Part shown: positions 1 to 24,800 of the stretch, piece by piece | Position numbering within the stretch: the first letter of the stretch is position 1 | Layout of the letters: every line of letters begins with the position of its first letter | Assembly: GCF_019175285.1 (NCBI RefSeq) | Contig: NC_056526.1 | Location: 7,876,016-7,940,015, forward strand | Source: Sceloporus undulatus | Taxonomy: Eukaryota; Chordata; Lepidosauria; Squamata; Phrynosomatidae | Reading direction: 5' to 3' | DNA: 64,000 nt | Notes under the pieces: generated by a model | What the model was told of the DNA's origin: nothing | Databases searched by the model: none | Seen by the model: the letters and a program-made list of their open reading frames with translations, nothing else | Translations under genes and position numbers: made by a program

Positions 1-330
1 CCTCCAGGGGCGGAGCCACACACTGGGGGTGGAGCTTCCACCGAATCATCATCGTCATCACCACCACCACTGTCATTGTTACAGCAGACCTTTGTTACAG
101 CACTTTGGAAAGTCACACTGTCTCACCTTCATAAATAATAAAAATAATGAAATGAAATAAAAAGCAATAATAAAAATACTGTAATGAAATAAAACAACAA
201 AAATAAGTGGTATATATTTTTAAAAAATAATGGAAAAAACCCAAGGCAGACCTGAAATGACTCACATTTCCACCTCCTCCCCCTCTTTCTCATTGAGAGG
301 GCATTTTGCAGAAAGAACACCCAGGGCAAG

Positions 331-335
331 TAGTA

Positions 336-369
<34 letters not shown>
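331..369. repeat. (TAA)n microsatellite
   Basis: About twelve uninterrupted TAA units lie in MYSM1 intronic sequence, with A-rich flanks from about 130. The long tyrosine or asparagine reading frames here are artefacts of this tract. Confidence 0.9.
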
Positions 370-370
<1 letters not shown>

Positions 371-699
371 GGTACAAGCAAAGAAATTACTAAAATGCAA
401 TTGAAAATAAACTACAGCAAGCATGAACACAGTTTCAACTCTGAAAAGCCACAAGGTGCTCAGAGGGCATTTTGCAGAAAGAAGACCCAGCTAACCCCCT
501 CCCCCAATGAACCAACCTCTGGCTTTGCTGTGGCTGCAGCTGCTGCTCTGGCTCCCTCGCTCTGTACTCCTTCCTTCTTCCTCCTCCTCCTTTCCCTGCT
601 CTTAGGGAGGAGGAGGAGGAGGGCGGAAGGCAAGGTGGAGCCTGTTGCAGGCCTGCTGCAGCCCCTGGAGCCCTGTTGGAGTGCTCCAGGGGCTGCACC

Positions 700-938
700 A
701 GGCCTCCTATATGGTGCGCCGCCATTTTGTTTTTCAAAATGGCGACCGAAATCTCGCGTGACCTTTGCCATCCTGAGGTCACGCGAGACTTCGGCCGCCA
801 TTTTGAAAAACAAAATGGCGGCCGGAGCGGCGAGAAAACGGGGAAAATCGGCGGCAGGACTGCGTAGGGGCCGGTAAGAAGGCCTTGGCGGGCCGCATGC
901 GGCCCGTGGGCCGCAGGTTGCCGACCCCTGCTTTAAGG
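700..938. mobile_element. hAT-like DNA element, terminus with CpG-rich hairpin
   Basis: The right end reads GGTTGCCGACCCCTG at about 924-938, the inverted form of the hAT-Charlie-type terminus CAGGGGTCGGCAA. Inside, 718-826 is an inverted repeat whose arms carry CGCCATTTTG and CAAAATGGCG and the mirrored TCTCGCGTGACC/GGTCACGCGAGA. I could not place the left terminus confidently; the element may extend toward position 1. Confidence 0.55.
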
Positions 939-978
939 TAACATGTCTTGATTTTGTTGTTGTTTTGTTTTTTTGCAG

Positions 979-16328
<15,350 letters not shown>

Positions 16329-17900
16329 GAGTACTGAAAAGAGAAATTGTTCACTTTATAATAAAGCACCCTTGTTCAAGAGTGAAAACATCTAGTATGG
16401 CTGAAGAAAATGGTAGCTCCTCAAAGACAGAATGGAACAATCATGACAGACTGTCTTGATTTCTGACATAGCTCTTCCAACATTGTGGTTGCACTGAAGA
16501 ACGATGAATGAATAATATGACAGCTCACTTGGTTAGAAACATTGCATCATACTGATTGTTCAGAATAACTGAAGTGATAGTATATGCTGGTTAAACCATA
16601 AAGCCAGTTTGTAAGATGTTGCTCAAATGAATATATTACTTAATATTTTTGTGTCAGGTAGAGACTACTACCATGTAATACGTTTTATTGTCTAATGGAA
16701 ATTCTCTGGGGTGTCAGCAAACTTATTGTCCATTTGATAAGCAGGAATAATTACTTTCAAATATTCAATTGTATACCTCATGGAGAATCTCTGCCTTGAG
16801 TGTGTCTGTTGTTGAAGCATGTTCAGTCTAGTCAGGAACCCTCCTCTTCAGTTGAACACCAGTGCAAGATCAGAGTAAAAAAATTCTTCATACTGATCTT
16901 GCTATCTAAATGCAAATTTGCAAAATTTGCTGTTCCTGTGTAAAATAAGACATTCTTGTCAGCAATGAGAAGAGCTTGCTAAGTATAGCTTGCTGAACAT
17001 TGTAGAGACTAAGAATTGTGGTAAGACTATTCACCAGACTTCATGTATCAAAACCCAGAAATACATATTAAAACACATATATGTAAAGAACACAAAGACA
17101 CCAGAAAGCCTCAGAAGGATTAAAAACCCAATAGTATTGCATCTGAGACGGACCTCTTTTTGTGAAGCCAAATTTTATCTGTGAAGCCAAGTTTTGTCTG
17201 TGGAATAACAATCAGCAAACTCCACTCTAGCCACTTTAATCCTTGACTAGGCTAGCCCAGGTGTAATTATGCTGGTCTACTAGTTGTGCATCTAATGTCT
17301 ATCAATATATTAATAAGAGTAAGCATCATAATATTTTCTCTGTGAATTAAGAATATATTTCATTCAGCCATCTGCATGCAAAGGCCCTAGAATCATAATA
17401 CAGTAGGTAGTTTATCAGTGTTGAAATATAGTTGGAATCGTTTGGTTAATTTCCACTACAGTGGACCCATTGAGTCAGTTGTTAACATCTAAGTAGATCA
17501 ATTGCTTCAGTAGTTCTGCTCTAGTCAGGACTAACAAAAATGATTTAGACCACAATCTGAGCATTAGTTTAGTCCCTAGACTGTTGTGTCTATTGTGCTG
17601 CATGTGAAATAATCACTTACCTGTAGTGTGGTGCTGTGTAATATTTCAGAGACTCTTCATAATTACTTTGCAGCTTATTTTTTTAAATGATATGTACATC
17701 TTCATTGTAAATGTGTGTTGTAAATATTGTGTATTTGTACAGAAAAGAGTTAATGAGTTACTTTACTGTCATGTAAAAGCACAGTACAGAGATCTCTGCC
17801 TCATAATACATTTTATCAAGTAATTGGGAGCATCTGATCACTAAAATAATGGAAAACTCTTCTTAGCAGCCTTGCTCCTTCAATAAACTCTGTGAAGATG
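16329..17900 (+). other. MYSM1: MYSM1 3' untranslated region
   Basis: After the TAA at 16326-16328 the sequence is AT-rich with no coding exon. An AATAAA occurs very close to the stop (about 16362), and a second candidate poly(A) signal lies at 17882-17887. The 3' end could therefore be short or about 1.6 kb long; the sequence alone does not decide. Confidence 0.55.
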
Positions 17901-18540
17901 TTTAAAATGTCCCCATGTTTCAAATTAATCTTTCGGTACATCAAAAACGGAAGACTTTCCTCATGAAAATAGTGTAGAACTCTTCAGGTCTCTTTTGAGC
18001 TGCATTTTGTACTCTGCCTTTAAAGACATGATTGCACCCAGAGCCCCGGAGCTACAGTTAAGTAATATAAAATCAATTCCAATCCCAAGTGTGTCAATCT
18101 GCACATCTTGTTTATTCATGATGTGTAATTATAACATTGTTCTAAGTATTTACCATCCTAAGATGAGGGAAAAGAACAGACTGTTAAGCAACCATGCTGG
18201 CTGAGGATTCTGGGTATGTATAGAGATACATAAATATAGAAAGAGTTTTCAGTGTGTAGAAACTGCATTTAAATCTTCAGCAAAATCAGGTACAGGTAGA
18301 TCTAAGTTTATGTTTGGGTTGGACTTGTGATGTAAACGGAGTAGTCAGTCCTATAAGGAATCGTTGAGGGGGATGCATACGAAGGAGCAGAAGTAGCCAT
18401 AATGTCAGTGATCCTACTCAATGCACTGCCAGTTTTAAAGAGATTTAAACATCAGAACTTAACCTTTCTAGTGTGGACGGACCTGATTCACTAGAAAAGG
18501 AAACAATGTAGGTTTATGTCTAGATATTTTATATATGAGA

Positions 18541-18650
18541 GCAAGGTTTGAGTGTTGGACTGCAACTCTGGAGATCAGGGTTCGATTCCCTGCTCAAACA
18601 TGAAAATCCGCTTGGTGACCTTGGGCAAATCACACTCTCTGCCATTCAAG
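18541..18650 (+). mobile_element. SINE 5' half with tRNA-like box B
   Basis: GAGTGTTGGACTGCAACTCT and GGGTTCGATTCCC are the tRNA-derived head of the common SINE family, followed by GGTGACCTTGGGCAAATCAC. The copy stops before its 3' half. Confidence 0.7.
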
Positions 18651-18869
18651 TTATTAATTTTTATTTATTTATGGTATTTATACCCCGCCTTTCAGCCCTA
18701 AAGGCTCTCAGAGCAACTTACAATCATTATTATTTTTAGACGGTTCCTTCCCCTCAATAATAAATGGGACTCCAGCATACGCAAAATTTGCCTTATGCTT
18801 GGGGAGGAGGGAGGCAGAATGGATCTGCTGCCTATGGCAAAAGCAGACTGTTTTTGGAGCTTTGATTAT

Positions 18870-19055
18870 AGTAATCACATTTTCAGCACTCTCTAAGCAG
18901 TTTATAATCTGTAAGCCAATTGCCCCCAACAAGCTGGCTCCTCATTTAACGAACCTACGAAAGGATGGAAAGCAGTCAACCCTGGAGCTCTAGGATCAAA
19001 CTCACAATGTTGTGGCTGCAGGACCAGCATTTAACCGCTGCGCCACCAGTGCTCC
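18870..19055 (-). mobile_element. Second tRNA-derived SINE family, antisense
   Basis: Read on the minus strand it opens near GGCGCAGCGGTTAAATGCTG and runs through ACTGCTTTCCATCC to GGGGGCAATTGGC. This is a SINE type common in lizards and snakes. Its head differs from the GAGTGTTGGACT family. Confidence 0.55.
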
Positions 19056-19059
19056 CTGC

Positions 19060-19383
19060 AGTTTTGATATGTTCTCTCTAGGAATCAGTAGGTCCTCCAG
19101 CGCAACTCTGCTGGAAGTTGACCATAGAGTTGTGCTGGAGGACCTAGAGGTTCCTAGAGAAAATGCTTCTCTAGGCATTTGTAGTTCCTCCAGCATGATT
19201 CTATGATCACCTTCTGGCAGATGTTGGCCATAGAGTTGCACGGAAGGACCTGGAGATTCCTAGAGGTGTTCTCCCAGATAAAATAATAGGGTTTTGTTTT
19301 ATTTTTTACAGTATTTGCAGTTTTCCCACATCCACAGGGGCCCTTCACCCCTAACCCCAGAAAATGTGGAGGGACCACTGCCT
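19060..19383. mobile_element. Palindrome-rich Tigger-like element, copy 1
   Basis: Repeated mirrored blocks around AGGTCCTCCAGCGCAACTCT and GTTGTGCTGGAGGACCTAG are followed by a mariner-type end, TGTGGAGGGACCACTG. The same internal blocks occur at 45949-46304 in the other orientation. Confidence 0.55.
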
Positions 19384-19394
19384 CTCTCTCCATA

Positions 19395-19990
19395 TATATG
19401 TTTCTGAAGAAAATATATACTGGAGGGTGTATATGTGTGTATGTAATATACACATATATACTATATATATACACACACACACTTTATTTTTCTTCGGAAA
19501 TTGTGAAGAAAATCAAGGCCCCCTCTACTTTGTGTGTGTGTATCCACTTAATATACTTTATATATTTTTTCTTTATATATATATATATATATATATATAT
19601 TCTTTTGAGTAAAATAGACCCCTCAGTGCTTCAGAGGGTATGTGTGTGTATGTATATATGTATATGTATATATATATATGTGTGTGTGTGTATATATATC
19701 CACTTAATATATATACTGTATGTTATTCTGAAGAAAATATAGACCCTTCAGTACTTCAGAGAATGTCTGTATATGTGTGTGTGTGTATATATATATATAT
19801 GTATCCACTTTATATATCTATATATATTTCTTCAAAGAAATATATACTGTATTCTTCTGATGAAAATAGACCCCTGAATACTTCAGAGAGTGTGTGTGTG
19901 TATCCACTTTATATACTTTATGTATTTTTTCCTCAGATATGTTATTCTGAAGAAAATATAGACCCCCTCAGTACTTCAGAGGGTGTGTGT
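19395..19990. repeat. Minisatellite, roughly 95-130 base units
   Basis: A unit containing CTGAAGAAAATATAGACCCC, CAGTACTTCAGAGGGTGTGT and TATCCACTTTATATA recurs with copies centred near 19615, 19738, 19866 and 19958, plus a diverged one near 19510. The units are joined by (TA)n and (TG)n runs of varying length. Confidence 0.75.
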
Positions 19991-19993
19991 CCA

Positions 19994-20040
19994 GATAGAT
20001 AGATAGATAGATAGATAGATAGGAAGGCAGGCAGGCAGGC
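19994..20040. repeat. (TAGA)n array with (GGCA)n edge
   Basis: Six to seven TAGA units are followed by AAGGCAGGCAGGCAGGC. The array separates the minisatellite from the CpG-rich CEP78 promoter. Confidence 0.9.
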
Positions 20041-20320
20041 GCCTCAAACGGCCACCACTTTCAAAAGGGGCGGAGCTTAGGCGTGAGGGGGAAAGAAGCG
20101 AAACAGGAACCAACAGGAGAGAGAGCGAGGGAGCGTGGAGGGCGGGGTGGAGGCAAAGGGGGCGTGTCTTTGTGGGGCGGCCAATCAGAGCGAGCCTCTT
20201 CGCCGGGTCACGTGGGGGGAAGTGGAGAAAGGGCGGTTGGGGAACCAAGGAAACGGCCGCACGCGCGAGATAGCGGGAGTGGGCGGGGCCTGAGGCAGGT
20301 AGCAGCGGACAGGTGAGGCG
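20040..20320 (+). promoter_or_regulatory. CEP78: CEP78 CpG-rich promoter and non-coding exon 1
   Basis: An abrupt GC- and CpG-rich block follows a tetranucleotide array. It contains several GGGCGG GC boxes, a CCAAT box at 20181-20185 and a CACGTG E-box at 20209-20214, and has no TATA box. The motif AGCGGACAG|GTGAGG gives a splice donor after 20312. I infer an untranslated first exon ending there and splicing to the acceptor before 21814. Confidence 0.7.
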
Positions 20321-20637
20321 TTTGTGGTCAAAGGAAGGAGAAAGAGAAGAAGGAGGGAGCGGATGCTGAGAGGGAGGGTCCCCGTCTCCTTCTCCTGTTA
20401 ACCTTCATGTTGGACTATAAATGTGCCCTTGCATTTCTTATACACTGCTTTTATTTTATTCAGCTTTGAATAGCCTTTTCTTTTTAATGCCGCTTTAACT
20501 TGTGGGTTCTTTTTTTTTTGTGAAATCAGCTCAAGTGTGTTTTAATGTTTGCATTTCGTTGTTGCAGTTTCCAATTTGTGTGAGTGTGTGCCTTGTGCTG
20601 CCTTCAGAGTAGTTTTTGTAGTGACCCTAAAGCCAAC

Positions 20638-21100
20638 CGTTGTTGTTGTTGTTGTGTGCCTTCCTTTTCCAAGTTATGCTGACCCTCTATTGGGCTTTTC
20701 TTGGCCAGGTTTCTTCCAGAGGAGGCTTTCCGTTGCCAATCCCTTTGAGGCTGAGAGAGTGTGACTTTGACCAAGGTAAAGGCATGACCAGATGTCATAA
20801 CAAAATGGGGGACATTTGGAGGGGCTGAGGAAATATAGCACATTACAAAATGAAAACATTCATCCAAGTATAATAAATTCATGCTGCTTCGCACGGAGGA
20901 CATTCTGGAATTGCTCCCGGGCAGAAGGTTGAAATGTAGGACGTGTCTTGGGGAAAAGGAGGACATCTGGTCGGCCTGTTTCCTTGGCAGCTTCCTTGCC
21001 AGCCCCGTCCCTTGAGGCTGAGAGAGTGTGACTCAGTGGGCTTCATTGGCTGAGGGAGATTCAGACTCGTAGCCCAGAGCTCAAACCGTTGCACCAAACT
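20638..21100 (-). mobile_element. Two SINE pieces flanking a hAT copy
   Basis: Antisense SINE sequence at 20638-20776 begins with a (TTG)n tail. More lies at 20980-21100. Between them sits a hAT element (20780-20978). Both SINE pieces contain GCTGAGAGAGTGTGACT, so this is not a simple split of one copy; two SINEs or a local duplication are needed. It lies in CEP78 intron 1. Confidence 0.6.
20780..20978. mobile_element. Non-autonomous hAT element, second copy
   Basis: It matches the 13127-13335 element: GACCAGATGTCATAAC at the left, GAAAACATTCAT in the middle, and GGACATCTGGTC at the right. The termini are worn and no clear target duplication was found. Confidence 0.6.
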
Positions 21101-21106
21101 CCTGTG

Positions 21107-21240
21107 AAGTCAGAGGCTTTCATGGCCGGCATCCATGGTTTTTGTGGGTTTTTTGGGCTGTGTGGCCATGTTCTAGAAGAGTTCATTCCTGATGTTTCGC
21201 CTGCATCTGTGGCTGACACCTTCAGAGATGGTTTTAAGGT
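21107..21240. mobile_element. Half of the CCGGCATCCATGG fold-back element
   Basis: TTTCATGGCCGGCATCCATG and GTGTGGCCATGTTCTAGAAG match one arm of the fold-back element at 25482-25696, including its asymmetric end. The second arm is absent. Confidence 0.6.
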
Positions 21241-21344
21241 GTACTTTGCCTTGGAGAGCCTGCAGGGCATAGCGGTTTGAGTGGCTGTGGAAACCCAATG
21301 GGTCGCTTCCAGCCCCAGAAAACCCTGCAATAGGGTGGCCATGG

Positions 21345-21502
21345 GTACATCTACGCTGTAGGAATAATGTTTTGCCACCACTTTAAGTGCTGTATCTCCA
21401 TCCTGTGGAATCCTTTAATTTGTAGTTTTTCAGGGTCAGAGAGTGCTGGTGCCTCACAAAAATACAAATCCCAGGATTCTGGGTTATTTCTACAGTGGGA
21501 GA
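21345..21502. mobile_element. 220-base palindromic family, decayed copy
   Basis: CACCACTTTAAGTGCTGTAT and TACAAATCCCAGGATTCTGG mark the two arms of the family described at 1386-1605. It is shortened and lies in CEP78 intron 1. Confidence 0.5.
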
Positions 21503-21843
21503 GACAGGACCGAGTCTCTCAGGGGCTGTACAGACCACCAATTTTAGTGCCATATTGGAGCCGCGGCAACTGCACGCCTTGGCCCTGATCTCACCTTTCC
21601 GGACCTCCTGCAAAAACAGAGACTCAGCAATATTCGAGCCCCATAGGCTTGAATGGGGTGCGTGCCCCACTGAAAACAGAGGTTGCCCCTTCGTGAATAT
21701 TGAACACTGCTGACCTCAAGTCCGTGAGAAAGGAGGGGCGGCTGTATAGAAAATGTTACATTTTGTGTGGTGCAGTTAAAATAATGTATATATATTTGTT
21801 TTTCTTCTTTTAGATTGACTCCCAGTTCAACGTGTGACAAGCA

Positions 21844-24800
21844 ATGATTGAATCAGTCAAAATAAGAAGGCAGTGCATCTTGGATTTTTACTCTCATTAT
21901 GAGCACCTCTGTGCAGTTCAAGGCAGTGCCCCCTTAGCGTCTGTGAAGGCTAAGAAGCCTGAAGGTGTGCTTGATATAAATGCAGATCGCATCAAAGCTG
22001 CTGATTGGGTACCTCTCCTGACTGCTATCAGACACAACAAGACTTTGACGTCTATTGTCATAAAGAGTTTACACCATCAGGGGCATGCAGACTCAGGTAA
22101 CGTCTCTTTCAGTGGTTAAGCATAATCCAGTCTCTCTCTCTCTCTTATCTATCTATCTATCTATCTATCTATCGAAGATCTGTAGACAATGTTAATCACC
22201 AGTGTTGAGTTAAATCTGAGATCGTCAGGAATCATCACTGGAATCTTCGAAAGTGAAATCCAAAACTTCTGGAGCACTGCAGTAATTAACTGAATGAAAT
22301 TAAAAACATGAAAGGTTTATCTAAAAAACTGGGAAGGAACAAATTAGGGTTTATATTTCTTATGAAACATGTTAATATGCTTTTTGTGTTCCTGTTCTAA
22401 TAAAAAAAGTGTTTGAAAAACAAAAGCATGTAGTTGTATTAAATTAAAAACAAATAGAATTGACCTTCCTTCTACATTTTCCTTTCTGACAAAGCTTTTG
22501 TATTTTTTCTCCATCTTTTTGGTAGCAATTCCTTCTCCTAATTCCTTCTCCATGAAGACAGAAGTGCAAGCATACTTACGTCTTGTAATTCTTTTGCTCG
22601 CTATAAAAGCAGCAAAGTATTGTGGCATCTGAAAAAATAATGTTTTTATTTTGCATAAAATGTCATGGACATTTTATGTCTCTCATGAAGTTGACTCCAG
22701 TCCACAAAAACCTGTGTCAAAATAAAAGTTGTTGCTCTGTTGTAACAAAAACAACAGACTTGCTATTCCTTGAAAACTAACATAGCTGTCTCCCTTAAAA
22801 TTATGGTCAGTGTCAGTTATACAGAGAAAAATGAATCTGATTGCTAAGATGAGATGGCATGGCAGCCAGTCTGTATAAACGCTTAGCCTGTTAGTAATTG
22901 CATATTATCTGTGTACTAAGATCAAGAGTGATTTAATTTGCTATTCTTATTTGGTAGGTAGTGAGAAACAGGGGCCATACATAAGAAGGCGAATTCCAGC
23001 TGTTCGATCCAAAGAATTGACCAACCAGCTGTGTAAAGCTATCAAAGGCTGTCTGATGATATCAAGTTCACTGAGAAATCTGGAACTACAGGGATTGCTT
23101 CTGAGGGAAAAAGACTTAATGTTGTTGACAAATGTAAGGCTACTCACTTGTAGCAAATAAGTATGTTTAGGAAAATACTGCTGTTCTCTGCCTGGTTAAA
23201 AATTATCAATATCCTTTGTTTTGTAGGGGTTGTCTACTACAACATCTTTAGAGCAACTGTCTCTAGCACATTCACCAATTGGTGATGGAGGTTTGGAATG
23301 TAAGTCTCCCGTTTTGCAAGCAAAAATATAGCTGCATGTGAAATACAGGGTTTTATTTCTATTTCCACCAACTTGTATACATCCATAATTGTTGTAATAA
23401 GTACAGTTAATATAACATTTGGTTTTAAACTGTATTTATTTGTTTTTGATATTGAAACATCATTTGAAACACAATGACAGTATTCTGTTAAGTCTTTTTT
23501 TCTGCAGAACATTCACAGAATATCTGGATTAGTTAGAAACATAATGAATACTATAGGATTCAAACTAGTCTCCAGAAATAGAATTTATCCCATGTTGGTA
23601 GACAGACTGAGAGGTAATCAATAACAGTTCCTGTTGATAATATCTTGGAAGCTTAACATTAATGTAGTAGTTGTGCTCAGTTTTGATTTTTTGGTATAGT
23701 AATAGCTTGAGTTACTTCATGTGCCTTATGTTAGGGAAAAGGGATAAATGAAGACTGAATTTGTATGTACATTGTAAATCTACAGCACTATATAAATAAA
23801 GTTTAATAATAATAATAATAATGAAATTAAGTGATATATATTATTGGATTTTATTTTTTATTTTTAGCTTTTTAAATTGTCTTTAAATTTAACCTATTTC
23901 AGATGGCAACTTATATAAATTCATTATATAAATAATGAAATACGTACTTTTGTTTTCAGTAATTTGTCAAAGTGTGAAGAATTCTTCCTGCATCAGATCT
24001 GTAGATTTTACAGGATGTAGTTTGACATGGCGAGGAACAGAACACATGGCCAGCACCCTAAAGGTAAACTGGTTTTCATCAGTTTTGAAGTTTGGTTTCT
24101 AATGTGAAGGATGCCATTCCTGGCTGGATTTTTTAAAAAATGTTAACAGAAAACTAGTAATTAGGTACAGCACATAAAGTGAAGTGTCTCAGTGCATTAT
24201 GCTATCTCTTCTGTTCAGGCCACATATCTGTAAAATGACCTTATTGCCACATAAAGATTTGAGATTTTATAATAGAAGATTATCTTTACATTATTTTTTC
24301 TTAAAGCATAAAGTGTGCAACAACTGATCAAACCCACAAGTGAAATTAAATAACAGAACTGGGACAGCCAGGAGAGATCACATTACACCAGTACTGTATT
24401 AAAATCTCTCCACTGTCAGCCAGTTAGTTTCTGGGCCAGGTACAAAGTGTTGCTTATTACGTTTAAAGCCTTACATGGTTTGGGTCCAGGTTAGCTACAG
24501 GATTGCCATCTCCCATATAATCCACCCTCTACGCTCAGGTGGATATTTACTCCAGTCAGCCAGAGGACTTTTTCTTCAAGCACCCCTAAACTGTGGAATG
24601 ACCTTCCAGAAGAGATTCAGCACCTGAATACACTGTCAGAGTTTAAAAGAGTATTAAAGACCAATATCTTCTGGCAGATTTATCAAGATGATTTTGAAAT
24701 TGATTGTTTTAATATATCTGTATCTTATTTGTCCTTTTAAATTATTATTATTACTATTATTATTATTATTATTAAACTTTATTTATTTAGCGCTGTACAT

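Larger units (their letters stand above)
17900..20040. other. MYSM1-CEP78 spacer, repeat-rich
   Basis: No host gene was seen. It contains a SINE 5' half (18541-18650), a LINE-tail-like piece (about 18672-18760), an antisense SINE of another family (18870-19055), a palindromic DNA element (19060-19383), and a TA/TG-rich minisatellite (19395-19990) running into a tetranucleotide array. Confidence 0.8.

Noticed and set aside
129-377. Poly-Tyr and poly-Asn reading frames across the left microsatellite, and similar ones at 48526-48789 and 19364-20002
   Set aside because: They are translations of (TAA)n, (TA)n and (TG)n tracts with no start context, domain or splice evidence.
18541-18650. Possible tRNA gene
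   Set aside because: Box B (GGTTCGATTCC) is present, but no cloverleaf can be folded and the sequence continues as the common SINE body.
19395-19990. CRISPR-like regularly spaced repeat
   Set aside because: The host is a vertebrate, the spacing is uneven and the spacers are simple TA/TG runs; it is a minisatellite.
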